Assembly: GCA_933207985.1 (NCBI GenBank) | Contig: OW240912.1 | Coordinates: 200,591,593 to 200,655,592, forward strand | Reading direction: 5' to 3' | DNA from: Pelobates cultripes | Taxonomy: Eukaryota > Chordata > Amphibia > Anura > Pelobatidae | Length of the DNA: 64,000 nt | Part shown: piece after piece, positions 21,200 through 32,838 of the stretch | Position numbering within the stretch: the stretch's first letter is position 1 | Layout: each line of letters starts with the position of its first letter | Program-made: the position numbers and the translations under genes | Notes under the pieces: generated by a model | The model's database searches: none | What the model was told of the DNA's origin: nothing | The model's input: only the letters and a program-made list of their open reading frames with translations

Positions 21200-22100
21200 A
21201 ACATGCGCTTAGTTTATTCTCTAATTATTCCCAAGTCCTCTTATTTTAATGTTATCTCTAACTCTACCCCATTTAATGTACAAGTGACCTGTGGGTTCCT
21301 TCTTCCAAAGTGCATGTCTTTACGTTTATCTGTATTAAATCTCATCTGTTACTTGCATGCCAAGTCCCCCAATTTATCAAAATTTCTCTGTATTAAAGTT
21401 AGATCATGTTCAGACTGTATTTTCTTACCTAGTGTCTTCTGCAATCACCGACAAATGACTTTCAATGTCCACTGTAAGATCATTTATAAACAGATTAAAG
21501 AGAAGTGGACCTGGGACAGAACCGTAAGACACTCCACTTTTGTACAATTTTCCCTTTACAACTGCTCTCTGCAAGAACACAATTTTTTATTTATTTAAAC
21601 CAACTGATTTTATTTTTGCTGTTAACCTGATGTGTGGAACTATACCAAATCCCTTTGCAGAATCCAAGTAAATCGCATGTACCAAATCACCGTGATCTAT
21701 ATTTCTAAGAACTTCTTCACAGAACGCAGTTAAGTTAATAGGCATGAGCTATATTTCATAAAAACGTGTTGATTCCTGCTAATGATATTGTTTAAAACTA
21801 ATTCTTGAATCCCTTAACAGCACTTCAAATAATTTCCAAACCGCAGATATTAAGCTCACCAGTCTTTACTTTCCGAGTGCAGTTTCTGAAACCTTTTAAA
21901 ATATAGGCACCACATCTGCTTTTCTCCAATCTCCTAGTATATGTCCTAAAAGAAAATGATCCTGAAAATGTAAAAACAGTGGTATGGATATTTGTCCACT
22001 AAGCTCCCTAAGTACTCATGGGGAATACCAGCTGGTCCTGTGGATTTGTTTACATAAACTTTAATTTATGTAGCAATTTTTGTGTTAACCAATCACCTGT
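21200..22100 (-). pseudogene. Old LINE reverse transcriptase, heavily decayed
   Basis: On the minus strand, the region near 22000-22050 reads GPAGIPHEYL, matching the TGPDGI-P motif of CR1/Rex1-type reverse transcriptases. Around 21630-21670 it reads YLDSAKGFGIVPH, a decayed DFxKAFDxVPH palm motif. The text near 21480-21530 corresponds to the following LGPLLF region. Stops and frameshifts are frequent, so this is an ancient copy. Confidence 0.65.
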
Positions 22101-22349
22101 TTGCTATAAGGCTTTTGTGACAATAATTTGCAAATCGACAGCCAGAGATACTTCTTCTATATATGCAGTAAAAAAATAAAACCTTATTTAGAATTTCTGC
22201 CTTTTCCTGATCCTCCTAGATTAACTCACCTATATTAGCTGCCAACAGACCAACACTTTAACTCTTTGCCCTTTTTAAGCATTAACATACTTAAAAAAGA
22301 CATTTTGGGGTTGTTCTTGATCTCTATGGCTATGTGCTCTTCATTTTCA

Positions 22350-22665
22350 TAGAAACATGGAAACATAGAATGTGATGGCAGATAAGAACCATTCGGCCCA
22401 TCTAGTCTGCCCAATTTTCTAAATACTTTCATTAGTCCCTAGTCTTATCTTATAGTTAGGATAGCCTTATGCCTATCCCACGCATGCTTAAACTCCTTTA
22501 CTGTGTTAACCTCTACCACTTCAGCTGGAAGGCTATTCCATGCATCCACTACCCTCTCAGTAAAGTAATACTTCCTGATATTATTTTTAAACCTTTGTCC
22601 CTCTAATTTAAGACTATGTCCTCTGGTTGTGGTAATTTTTCTTCTTTTAAATATAGTCTCCTCCT
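22350..22665 (-). mobile_element. CR1/L2-type LINE 3' fragment
   Basis: An antisense copy of the LINE at 18159-18787. The minus-strand frame contains KRRKITTTRGHSLKLEGQRF, YYFTERVVDAWNSLPAEVVE and KHAWDRHKAILTIR. The 3' tail lies at the left (CATAGAAACATGGAAACATA inverted). Confidence 0.9.
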
Positions 22666-24168
22666 TTCCTGGAACTGCAGGTCCCCTCTCCCTCCCACCC
22701 CCCAATCCCTGGTTGCTGAAGGGGTGAAAACCCCTTCAGTAACTTACCTGAGGCAGCGACTATGTCCCACGTTGCTTCTTCCTATGCGCCGCTCCTTTCA
22801 GGTTTAGCTTATCTAATTGTGCAGATTGTAATAACAAGAGGAAAACTTGTTCATTTGTTCTCAAACTGCAATTTCGTCTGAATTTTGGCTGATCACCAGG
22901 CACCAAATTCCATAACTCTAAGCACCATATGGACGTATCACCTAACAAACATCTTGCGCAATGGAGTTGGAGGAGCAAGTTTGTTTTTGTTCGTGATTCA
23001 GAATCTTGTCTGTGGTGCCAACAAAGAGGGATAGAATGGGGAAATGTTAATATTTCTTCAGGGAAGGGAAAATGGCTTAATTTGCCATGATGGTCAAGAG
23101 GACTGCCCAATGATGTTGACTCTCCTGTCCAATCAAGATTTGGAAACAAAAGTTTATTTCCAAGGAGGATTCTTCTAGACACGTTGACTTGAACTATTGA
23201 GGGAGACAAACCAGCACACCGGAATTGCCTGCTTTTACTCTTGCTGTGTCTGTTTGGGAGTTGGATATAGCCTGCGTCATTGATCCTAGTGTGAAACTGG
23301 TTAGGTTACTGTTGTGCCTAGCCCCTGACAGTGCCATCTAAGACAACTGTGAGCGGGAGATGTGTCATTGATCCTAGTGAGGTAGAGATGGTTAGGTTTC
23401 TGCTGTGCCAGTGCCACACTTATATCAAGCTTGATTCACTGATTTAGATTATGTCTCCCCTGCTTTATTTATTTCATTCACGGCCCCAGAATGGGGGCAC
23501 TGGGACAATGACCTTCCTCCCTGCTCTTTAATCTGAAGCCCCCACCCGATGCCTACTTTTTATATTATTTGCAATAGCTGTCCAGTCGCTAGTCTTTTTT
23601 TACAGAAACCAGCAGACATGCCCCCATTTACGGCATGTCTAGGGGATCATGGAGGAGGTTTCAAACCTCCCTTGTACTAATAGGCTTTTGTTTAATTTCT
23701 TTTTTCTCTAGCAGCTGGCCCGTTTACCTATGCAAAGTCTATGAACCAATACAGGTCTCCAACTGTTAACTATTTGGAAGATCAATTTTCAAATCATTTA
23801 ACAATCCGGTTTGGCAGCATCAACTGAAACAGCCAAAGAGAGGGAGCCCTAAAGACACAATCCAATTAACAATCAGAGTAGTACACAGTAAATCATTACG
23901 AGCTTGGAGGGTAGATGAGGGAAAAAGTCATCCTTTAAGGCTGTCTGATAACAATAATTGAAGTCAGAATTTAGGGAAACCAAGAAAGCAACGGTCAAAT
24001 AACAGCCGGGTTATACATGAGAAGTAGTATAAATGAAAGATTCTTGTGATGTTACTCTTTTTTTCAGTTGACAAAGTGTTGGGGCCCTATATGGACTTCC
24101 TATAGAGAGGAGAGATGGATGGTTTCTCAAGGCAGCAAGCATTAAAAGGCAAATAGGCACTGATGGTG
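22666..24168. other. Non-coding; no gene assigned
   Basis: A minus-strand frame at 22760-23209 (149 codons) resembles nothing I know. GTCATTGATCCTAGTG occurs twice about 100 bp apart (near 23276 and 23367). Around 23620-23690 lies a fragment related to the GGCATGTCTA motif inside the 4307-6459 element. Confidence 0.35.
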
Positions 24169-24338
24169 CATTTCAGCTGGAAGGCTATTCCTTGCATCCA
24201 CTACCCTCTCAGTAAAGTAATACTTCCTGATATTATTTTTAAACCTTTGTCCCTCTTTTTTAAGACTATGTCCTCTTGTTGTGGTAGTTTTTCTTCTTTT
24301 AAATATAGTCTCCTACTTTAGTGTGTTGATTCCCTATA
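24169..24338 (-). mobile_element. CR1/L2-type LINE 3' fragment
   Basis: An antisense fragment matching the region encoding KEETIFKRRK through NSLPAEV of the 18253-18657 frame. It lacks the 3' tail. Confidence 0.85.
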
Positions 24339-24652
24339 GAAACTGTCAGACGTGTTGGGTATCTGACTGTCCTGACACTCTGTAGCTTTCCAAAATCCCA
24401 TAAAACCTGTACATGGAAAGTACTGTTGTACTCTTGAGATATCGCTGAACACAGAAATTAGTGTTTTAGAGGAGTAAAGTGTATTTTGATGACGATATCA
24501 TTGGTGAAAGGGCAGAGTTTTGACCGCTAACTTTTTGTGACTAAGTGGCTACTAATAAAGACTAGACATACCTCATTTTGAATACCCTGGGTTGTCTAAT
24601 TTTGCATTGGTATGCCATGATGGGTTCGTTCATTATTATATGGATTCAAAGG

Positions 24653-25274
24653 CAGAGGCATAACTAGAAACTACTTGGCCCCGGTGTGAAAATTGCCCTG
24701 GGGCCCCCTCATATGTCTACCACCCATCCCATACTTCCATAAATCCCCGTCCCCCTACACATGCCGACAAACAGATACACACACACACAAATACACACAG
24801 ACACACATAGACATACACACATACACTAACACACACACATGCAAAATATTTTAGTCACCCTCCTGTTTCCTACCTTTATGGTGCAGGAGGGTGACTTCCC
24901 TGGGGTCCAGTGGTGTCTCAGCCTCATGGGAGTCAGAGTTCCTACTCTGACTCCATCCTCTCTTCCTCCCACGCGGCTCCAGAGCATTCACTTCCTCCCA
25001 GCATCTGACATCACAGAGGGGCCCGGTCACGTTGTTAAAGTGCCGCAGTGCTGACTGGGCCGCCTGGTAATACTTTGCCATTGGGTGGCCCTAACAGCAT
25101 GGGCCACCCAATGGACCCCTTCAATGCGGCCTCGATGGTTCTACCACGTGGCCTGGGGACGCAACACAGGGCAGCAGGCACCTAGTCGCAGGGGTCCTCA
25201 AGGCCGCTGGGCCCCCTGAAGTGACAGGCACGGTCGCAGCTGCGACCCCAGCGACAGTGGTAGTTCCACCACTG
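24653..25274. mobile_element. hAT-type MITE, 622 bp
   Basis: The inverted ends begin CAGAGGCATAACTAG and CAGTGGTGGAACTAC. An 8-bp duplication, TTCAAAGG / CTCAAAGG (one mismatch), flanks it. The interior has a CA-rich stretch (about 24776-24840) and a GC-rich part with GTCGCAGCTGCGACC. Related sequence fills the hAT at 33500-34958. No transposase is encoded. Confidence 0.8.
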
Positions 25275-26198
25275 CTCAAAGGCTACATAGGCCCAGCAAA
25301 CCAATCTGGCAAATTTTAATGTGTAAAAGTTGAATTGGGCATGCTCTTTATGTAACCCTGTAACTTTCTAAAACACCATGGAACCTGTACATGGGGGGCA
25401 TCGTTGTACTTGTGGGACATCACAGCATACACATATGTATGTTTTATTGCAGTAGGGGCTTACAGTATTATGACATTCACAGTTAAAATGCCATGCAGAA
25501 CTAGAAAAAAACCTCACACTTTTTTTTTTTAGTATTATTCATATTAAATTAGTTAAATATTTGAGGTGACATTAAAGTACTATCTTTCCTGAACAAAATG
25601 ATACATGGTACCTGTGAGTGGTCTTAGTATGAAAGAGGTAAATTATGACTGAACAGAGATATTCTAGGTTTGTTTTGTTTTGGTTCAGAACTTGCCTCCA
25701 TCCTTAAGAGGTTAATGTTGTGGCCGATCAGTGCTGTTCCTTTTTTTTCCCTCCAGGTATGTGCTTGGCTCGACCATGATCCAATCACTAATGGAAGCAT
25801 CACTTCTAAAAGCCTCTTTTCTCGCTCCCACTTGAAAAGCAGCTTACAGTCAGGGCTCGATCTCATTCCAGCTCTATCTCATGGTAAAGTTCCAGAAGAT
25901 ACTGTGTTGATAGTGCTAGTTCAATAATCTAAGTAGAGAAAATAGCTGATCTGGAAAACATTCAGACTCTGCTGACAATATATATTGGCAATTTTAGCCT
26001 GAATTCTGCAAATTGAATTTAGAGTTTAGTAAATAAACCCTCTCTTGTCCTTAGAGGGACAAAGAAGGGAAACAAGTTAATATTTATCCACGCCTTCTAT
26101 ACACATAAGCTTTGAGTGTTTGAGATTTCATCACTCTCTGAACAGTCACTCCTGGGACTGTCCGCAGAACTCATTCAGAGACAGCCCTCATAGCCAAC
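25275..26198 (+). other. Upstream region of the P450 gene
   Basis: No repeat was identified over most of this stretch. The 5'UTR probably begins within the last 100 bp or so before the ATG at 26199, but no convincing TATA box or initiator can be fixed from sequence alone. Confidence 0.35.
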
Positions 26199-26369
26199 AT
26201 GGACATAGTAACTCTTCTCCTCATATTCCTGGTCTCCTGTATCCTGTGTTTCTACACCTGGAACAGCATGTACAGGGGACACAACCTGCCCCCTGGACCT
26301 ACCCCATTGCCCATTCTCGGGAACCTTCTCCAGCTGAAGACGGGGCAGTTGGTGGATTCTCTTTCAGAG
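26199..26369 (+). CDS. Cytochrome P450 family 2, exon 1 (partial gene)
   Basis: 57 codons from ATG to the splice donor GAG|GTTAGT, phase 0. The peptide has an N-terminal hydrophobic anchor (MDIVTLLLIFLVSCILCFYTW) that would hold the enzyme in the endoplasmic reticulum membrane. A short polar turn and the proline-rich hinge LPPGPTPLPILGNLLQ follow, diagnostic for CYP2-type microsomal P450s. Length and phase match exon 1 of vertebrate CYP2 genes. CYP2 enzymes are haem monooxygenases acting with NADPH-P450 reductase on lipids and xenobiotics. The subfamily cannot be named from exons 1-2. The exon is followed by a 12.7-kb intron packed with transposons. Confidence 0.9.
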
Positions 26370-27034
26370 GTTAGTAGATGGATTACAATCTAATAGGACC
26401 AACACCAAGTGATGACTCGCAGTTAATTTTTATATTACAGTAGAGCAGGGCCGGACTGGGAGAAAAATTCGGCCCGGGCATTTTTTTAACACAGCGGCCC
26501 ACTAAAAAGGGGGCGGGGCAGAGGAGGTGTGTTTTGTCACCAATGACAGACACGCCTCCTCTCAAAGTGAGCATGTTGGTTCAATGCTCTTCCAGGGCAG
26601 ACCATGCGCAGAGCTCTGCTGAAGAGCTCTAGCATGAGAAAAAAGTCCTGTATTTGTTTTGCACAGTGCAAGCAAATTTAATAACATGCTTGCACTGTGT
26701 TTCCTTGCAACTTGTCTCTGGTGTCTATAAATGGATACCAGGAGACAAAAGGCCAGGAAAGAGTATTGTGCATGTGTTTGGAGCCTGCTTGTGGTATTGC
26801 GTGTGTGTAGAGTGAGCTGGTCGTGGTGTGGTATTGTGTAATAAGGTCGGTTTTAGTCGTGTTGTGTTTGTGGTGTAATGTGATGCATATGTGGCTATGG
26901 GCTGTAGAGAATGTGTGTATTGGGGATATAGCAAGTGTGTGCATACAGGCTATAGTGTGTGTGTGTTTAGGGGTGTAGAATGTGTTTGCTTACAAGGAAT
27001 CTAGTGTGTGTATAGGGGATCCAGAGTGTGTATG

Positions 27035-27518
27035 TTAAAGGACCACTATAGTGCCAGGAAAACATACTCGTTTTCCTGGCACTATAGTGCCCTGAGGGTG
27101 CCCCAACCCTCAGGGACCCCCTCCCGCCCGGCTCTGGAAAGGGGTTAAAACTTACCTTTTTCCAGCGCCGGGCGGGGAGCTCTCGTCCTCCGATCCGCCC
27201 CGTCGGCTGAATGCGCACACGCGGCAAGAGCTGCACGCGCATTCAGCCGGTTGCATAGGAAAGCATTTATAATGCTTTCCTATGGACGCTTGCATGCTCT
27301 TACTGTGATTTTCACAGTGAAAAGCACGCAAGCACCACTAGCGGCTGTCAATGAGACCGCTGCTAGAGGCTTTGGGGGAAGGCTTAACCCATTGATAAAC
27401 ATAGCAGTTTCTCTGAAACTGCTATGTTTATAAAACAATGGGTTAACCCTAGAAAGACCTAGCACCAAGACCACTTCATTAAGCTGAAGTGGTCTGGGTG
27501 GCTAGAGTGGTCCTTTAA
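27035..27518. mobile_element. TTAA MITE nested in hAT element
   Basis: Ends TTAAAGGACCACTATAGTGC and GAGTGGTCCTTTAA. The interior carries a CATAGGAAAGCATTTATAAT palindrome and a CpG-rich GCGCACACGCGG stretch. It is the same family as 52786-53240, 59635-60128 and 60631-61095. Confidence 0.9.
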
Positions 27519-27524
27519 GAGTGT

Positions 27525-27537
27525 AGTGTGTGCGTGT

Positions 27538-27574
<37 letters not shown>

Positions 27575-28180
27575 GAAGTATTGTGTATGTTTGTGGTGCA
27601 GTGTGTTGGGGGGGGTTCTGTGTGTATGTGAGGGGTGCAGTATGTGTGTGTGAGAGTGCGGTGTGTGATGGGTGTGAGTGTGCCGTGTGTGAGTGAAGGG
27701 TGTGAGAATGCTGTGTGTGAGTGATGGATGTGAGTGTGCTGTGTGAGATGGGTATGTGAGATGGGTGTGAGAGTGCTGTGTGTGTGTGAGTGCTCTGTGA
27801 GAGTGATGGGTGTGAGAGTGCTGTGAGAGAATGCTGTGTGTGATGGGTGTGAGAGTGCTGTGTGTGATGGGTGTGAGAGTGCTGTGAGTGTTGTGTGTGT
27901 GAGTGCTCTGTGAGAGTGCTGTGAGTGTGATGGGTGTGAGAGAGTGCTGTGTGTGTTAAAGTGCTGTGTGTGATGGGTGTGAGAGTGCTGTGTGAGAGAG
28001 AGTGCTGTGTGTGTGTGAGAGTGCTGTGTGTGATGGGTGTGAGAGTGCTGTGTGAGAGAGAGTGCTGTGTGTGTGTGAGAGTGCTGTGTGTGATGGGTGT
28101 GAGAGAGAGTGCTGTGTGTGATGGGTGTGAGAGAGAGTGCTGTGTGTGATGGGTGTGAGAGTGCTGTATAAATGTTATTG
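27525..28180. repeat. GT/GA-rich minisatellite
   Basis: An (AT)n run (27541-27572) is followed by variable units such as GTGCTGTGTGTGATGGGTGT and GAGAGAGTGCTGTG. The antisense strand is open for more than 400 codons of His/Ser/Thr-rich sequence; this results from the repeat and is not a gene. Confidence 0.9.
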
Positions 28181-28677
28181 TGTGTATGTAGGGGGGGTAA
28201 ATAAAAAAAAAAAAAACAGGTATTATTCCCCCCCCTCCCTTCTTACCTTTAGCCTGGGAGGGGGGGACCGGCACGCTGGGACTGGAGGCGGGGAGGCAGT
28301 GTTCCCTGGTGGTCCTCGTGGGTGAGTGAACTCCTCGCGAGATCCGGTCGTTGCCATGGCAACGCGCCGGATCTCGCGAGAGGATCCCGGCGGAGCCGCA
28401 AATTAGAGCTCCGCCGGGTCCTCTCTCCAGCCTGGCTGGCTCCCTCCCTCCCTCCCTCCCCGCCGGCGGCCGCATGTGGGCCGGTGAGGGAGATCTTTGA
28501 TCTCCCCACCGGCCCGTCGTGGCAAAAAGCGGGGCCGGCGCTCGGATAGTGCCGGCCCTGCATAGACCGGCAGGGGAGATCCTGGGACCTCCCCTGCCGG
28601 CCTCGGCCCCACGGACACCGCGGCCCACCGGGCATTTGCCCGGTGTGCCCGATGGCCAGTCCGGGCCTGCAGTAGAG

Positions 28678-29731
28678 ATAGTCAGAATGACACACTGAGC
28701 AAAGGTTACAGGAGTTGAAATATGCACATCATAGATACTCAACTAAAAATAGTCTAACAAAGCAGGGGAATCAGAGTTTACACATTCTGTCTATTCGCCC
28801 CTGACTCTTCCCCTGTCCTCTCTTCCTTTGCAATGCTCTTTTTTTTCTCTTTCACTAAACCCATATGCTTTCACTTCCCTGCTTTCTCATGAGCCCTTGT
28901 GTGATTGAGATCTTAAAGTGCAATGGTGCCAAGAACATTCCTGATGAATCGCTATGGCTGCCAAGCACAAACAGTCATGTTTCTGTCTATAACAAGGCCG
29001 AGCGCAGAGCCAAATGGAAGTAAATCAAAATAAGAGCAGGAAACACTGAGAAACACGTGTTCAGCAACTTGCCTTTTGCTTAGTTCCCACTTTTTTAGTT
29101 TACTTGTGCCATTACAGAGGAAACATAGCAAGGGTTTATCAGACTGCTCATCCTCAAAGGCCGGAAAAGAAAGTCAACATGTCACAGTCTGCAGGAGATG
29201 CAGCAACCCAAGGCTGTCCCCTTTAATTTTGTTTTTTTGAGTGACTTTTGGCTCAGACCCCTCGTGGATCTGTGAGTAGAGGTACAACACTGCATTTCCC
29301 TTTTGACTTAGGAGATACTAAGAAAATGGAAAGACATTACAGTTCAAGGTGAAAGATGTAAGTGAACACTGGGAATGGAGAAAACCTCAATTAACTGGCC
29401 CACTTGTATAAATTATTAGCTCCATAATAGATGGACAGCTAAGCAACTGGGAGCAATAAATCCAACCAAACACCAAAATACCTATTGTGATCGTTTACTA
29501 TGAGCCTTTTACGGAATATTCAGATTTTATGCTTATTTATAGATTACCTTTGGCTTGAGAACAGAAAACAACAAAAAAATAATAGTGTAGTATATCATAA
29601 ACCGGATTCCTGCCCAAGTAGAATAATGGATTGCTTATTCACATGGCAGATAGCATTTAAAACATGTCCCCACTTGCATTCACCTGTGACATTGACAAGG
29701 CTAAATTACTTGGAACACAACTGCACATTGG
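28678..29731. other. P450 intron sequence without recognised features
   Basis: No exon, repeat or regulatory element could be assigned here. Confidence 0.4.
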
Positions 29732-30228
29732 TGTCAGGATTACAGAATGATCTAGCACATAGAATTGTGTAACACAGAGGACTGAAAGGTAACGTATACC
29801 AGACCTTAGAATGGCCGGACTAACGTGCCAAAGAATAGTCAGGAATAGCCGAGGTAAAGGCATACAGAAAGAGACACAACAATAAGGAAAAGTCAGGAGT
29901 CAGGGATGCCAGAAAACAGGGAAGTCAAAAACAATGCCAAAGTCAAATAACCAGAGTAACCAGAATCAATAACGCGCTCTCGGACAACCACAAAGGAAAC
30001 CACGACAGGGCACTGAGCAGGATGAGAACTGGGCCTAAATACCCCTCCTCTAGATCTGATAGGCTGTAACTGGCCTTTAACCCCAAAGGCGGTTACCAGG
30101 TTTCCATTTGCATAATTGCTGCTCAGCATTAACTCTTCTGTGGATTTGATTGCTGCTCGGCACAACTTTTCCTGTGTGGACAGTAAATGCCATTAACCAC
30201 ATTTTTATAGGCGGATGAATATGTGACA
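29732..30228 (-). repeat. 3' LTR of chromovirus (497 bp)
   Basis: In element orientation it begins TGTCACATATTC and ends TGTAATCCTGACA, giving the TG...CA termini of LTRs. A purine-rich tract, AGGTGGGGGGTAA (complement of 30229-30241), directly precedes it and is the expected plus-strand primer. No second LTR is present for comparison. Confidence 0.85.
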
Positions 30229-30545
30229 TTACCCCCCACCTGAAGAATGCCCACTGGGCGGGCAGGACCAGGCTTGAGAGGAAATTTGGCGTGAAAATAG
30301 AGAATCTTGCGGCCAGCATGTATATCAAATGCCGGAACCCAAGAACGATCGGCTGGTCCATAACCTTTCCAATCCACCAAGTACTGTAAAGTGCCCCGAG
30401 AAAACCTGGAATCAATTATGGAGGAGACTTCATACTCTTCCTGTCCAGAAACAACTAAGGGAGGAGGAGGGACACTTGAGAAAGTATATTTATTGCAAAC
30501 AAGAGGTTTGAGCAAGGACACATGAAAGGTATTAGAAATTTTCAA
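30129..30545 (-). pseudogene. Integrase end and chromodomain of chromovirus
   Basis: The frame opens with SNTFHVSLLKP, the conserved end of the gypsy integrase, then EEYEVSSIIDSRFSRGTLQY and LVDWKGYGPADRSWVPAFDI, a complete chromodomain with the aromatic W-K-G-Y and W positions. Such domains direct integration through histone binding. It is open without a stop into the LTR. A frameshift near 30600 separates it from the integrase core. Confidence 0.85.
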
Positions 30546-30628
30546 GGAGGCTGGAAGGGCCAGAGAGTATGCAACAGGATTGATCCTACGAAGGACACGT
30601 AAAGGTCAAAGGAACCTAGGAGAAAATG

Positions 30629-32044
30629 TTATGCTAGGGATTTTGAGCCTGATGTTACGAGAAGATAACCAAAAGCTCTCACCCACTTGGTAAACAGGGT
30701 TGGCACCTCGACGTGTATCAGCATAATGCTTGAAACGGTCAGCAGCAGTATCCAGAGCAGATTGAACTTTAACCCAGGTATCACGGATAGAAGCCAGACA
30801 GTCATCCAAAGCAGGAATAGCCGTATCAGTAAAAACAGCCGGTAGGACAGTAGGATGCCTCCATCAAAATGGTCAGCAGCAGTACCCAGAGCAGATTGAA
30901 CTTTAACCCAGGTATCACAGATAGAAGCCAGACAGTCATCCAAAGCAGGAATAGCCGTATCAGAAAAAACAGCCGGTAGGACAGTAGGATGCCGACCATT
31001 ATTAACAAAAAATGGACTATGCCCAGAGGAGTCATGGTCAGCATTGTTCTTAGCAAACTTGGCCCATGGTAATAATTCGGACCAATTGTCTTGAGTGCTA
31101 TTAACGAAACAACGCAAATATAATTCCAAGGACTGGTTAGCCCTCTCAGCTGTACCATTGATCTGGGGGTGGTAAGAGGATGAAAAAGACAATTCAATCC
31201 CTAATTGTTTATTGAAGGCACTCCAAAACCGAGACACAAACTGAGAACCTCTGTCAGATACTATATTGTGAGGAATGCCACGCAGACGGACAATTTCTTG
31301 TATAAAGATTAGTAGCAGGTCTTGAGATGACAGCAATTTCTTGAGAGGAATAAAATGAGCCATTTTAGAAAAACGGTCCACAACCGTGAGAATGGTGGTA
31401 TAACCATTAGAACTAGGAAGTTCAACAATGAAGTCCATGGACAAGTGGGACCATGGGACCTCAGGAATAGGAGGAGGTTGTAACAAGCCACAAGGGAGTT
31501 TATGAGGAACTTTGGAAACCGCACAAACAGAACAAGCCTGCACATATTCTTTAACATCCTTCCTGAGGGAATCCCACCAGAATGACCTCATGATAGCAAA
31601 AGTGGATTTATTAATACCTGGGTGACCAGCAGACACATTGTCGTGAAACACCTTCATGATATTAACCCTTTCCCCCAATGGAACGAACAGTTTGTCCTGA
31701 GGTTTACAGCAGGGCGTCTGAGACTGAGCCTCTATGATGGAGCCAAGCAGTGGAGAGGACAATGAAAGGACAGTGGACGCAATTATACATTCCGGGGGAA
31801 TGATATAGGACGTTTCTTGCTCTAGTATAGCTTCAGTATCAAACTGCCTGAACAAGGCATTGGCCTTGACATTTTTAGAACCAGGTCTGTAGGTGATAAG
31901 AAAATTAAAGCGAGAAAGAAATAGAGACCACCTAGCTTGTCTAGAAGATAATCGCTTAGCATCTTCTATGTAAGCCAGGTTTTTGTGATCAGTAATGATC
32001 AAAAGGGGGTTCTTGGAACCCTCTAGAACACGGGTGTCAAACAC
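30629..32044 (-). pseudogene. RNase H end and integrase of chromovirus
   Basis: The N-terminal TDHKNLAYIEDAKRLSSRQA is the RNase H tail. The integrase zinc module follows (GHPGINKSTF ... CSVCAVSK). The catalytic core has the first aspartate in LSMDFIVELP, the second in NIVSDRGSQFVSRFW and the glutamate in NGTAERANQSLE. A tandem duplication of about 134 bp (30737-30993) corrupts the C-terminal part. The first few codons belong to the hAT inserted at 32029, so the listed methionine is not the element's own. Confidence 0.9.
30737..30993. repeat. Tandem duplication of about 134 bp in integrase
   Basis: CGGTCAGCAGCAGTATCCAG to GGACAGTAGGATGCC (about 30737-30860) is repeated as TGGTCAGCAGCAGTACCCAG to the same end (about 30871-30993). 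Only a few differences separate the copies. The 10-bp joint TCCATCAAAA separates them. Confidence 0.85.
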
Positions 32045-32830
32045 AAGGACCGCGGGCCGAATCCGGCCCGTCAGACCTCGTCATGTGGCCCGTGTAGCCG
32101 CCTCCGGCCGCCAGCCCAGTGGCGGATCCAGGGGGGGGGCAACGGGGCAATTGCCCCCCCCCCCCGAGAATACCGACGGTCTCCCTCTCCTGCCAGCCCA
32201 TCAATGTGCCTGCGGACCGGAGGGGAGATCACAGATCTCCCTCCCCGGTCCGCAGGCACAGTGCTGACAGCCGGCGGGGGAGGGAGGGATAGAGGACACG
32301 GAGCTCAGGCTGCAGCTCCTCCGGGTCCTCCTCTCGCAGGAGTTGGAGCGTTGCCGCGGTTACTACGGCAACGCTCCAAATCTCGCGAGAGTGAACTCTA
32401 GCCCTGGAGCGTGGGCTAGAGTTCACTCTCCCCACTGGGACCACCAATGAATCCCCCACCGGACCACCAGGGAAATGTCCCCCCTCCCCCCAGTAAAGGT
32501 AAGAAGGGAGGGGGGACATAAATATATATTTAATTAAAATTATATATATATATATAATATATAAAGCCCCCCTACCCTTATATCACACACACACACCACA
32601 CACACACTGCTCCATACACACACACTGCCCCCATACTGCCCTTATACACACACACTGCCCCCCATACACACATACTGCCCCCCATACACACGTACTGCCC
32701 CCCATACACCCGTTCTGCCCCCCATACACACACACTGCCCCCATACACATACACTGCCCCCACAACCGGCCCTTTGAGGGTGACCAAACTGCTGATGCGG
32801 CCCCAGATGAATTTGAGTTTGACACCCCTG
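32029..32830. mobile_element. hAT-type MITE in chromovirus RNase H
   Basis: The termini CACGGGTGTCAAAC and CAGGGGTGTCAAACTC (inverse) are flanked by a perfect 8-bp duplication, CTCTAGAA (32021-32028, 32831-32838). From about 32109 a second hAT-like end (CAGTGGCGGATCCAGG) starts a nested GC-rich insertion that ends in a CA/CCCCATACACA minisatellite (about 32584-32760). The chromovirus protein resumes on both sides (HLLEQ / GSKNPLLIITDHK). Confidence 0.9.
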
Positions 32831-32838
32831 CTCTAGAA

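Larger units (their letters stand above)
26446..28669. mobile_element. 2.2-kb hAT-type element in P450 intron 1
   Basis: The inverted termini CAGGGCCGGACTGGGAGA and CAGGCCCGGACTGGCCATC are flanked by a perfect 8-bp duplication, CAGTAGAG (26438-26445, 28670-28677). There is no transposase. The interior contains a TTAA MITE (27035-27518) and a long GT-rich minisatellite. The right part is GC-rich (about 28250-28640) with palindromes such as CCGGATCTCGCGAGAGG. Confidence 0.9.

Noticed and set aside
22760..23209. 149-codon minus-strand frame
   Set aside because: No recognisable motif and no neighbouring gene structure; kept only as a note.
27949..28149. CRISPR-like spaced repeats
   Set aside because: Unit lengths vary, there are no unique spacers, and the sequence is a eukaryotic GT-rich minisatellite.
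27459..28742. 427-codon minus-strand open frame
   Set aside because: It crosses a MITE, a GT-rich minisatellite and GC-rich hAT sequence. The His/Ser/Thr repeats mirror the DNA repeat, and no protein family fits.
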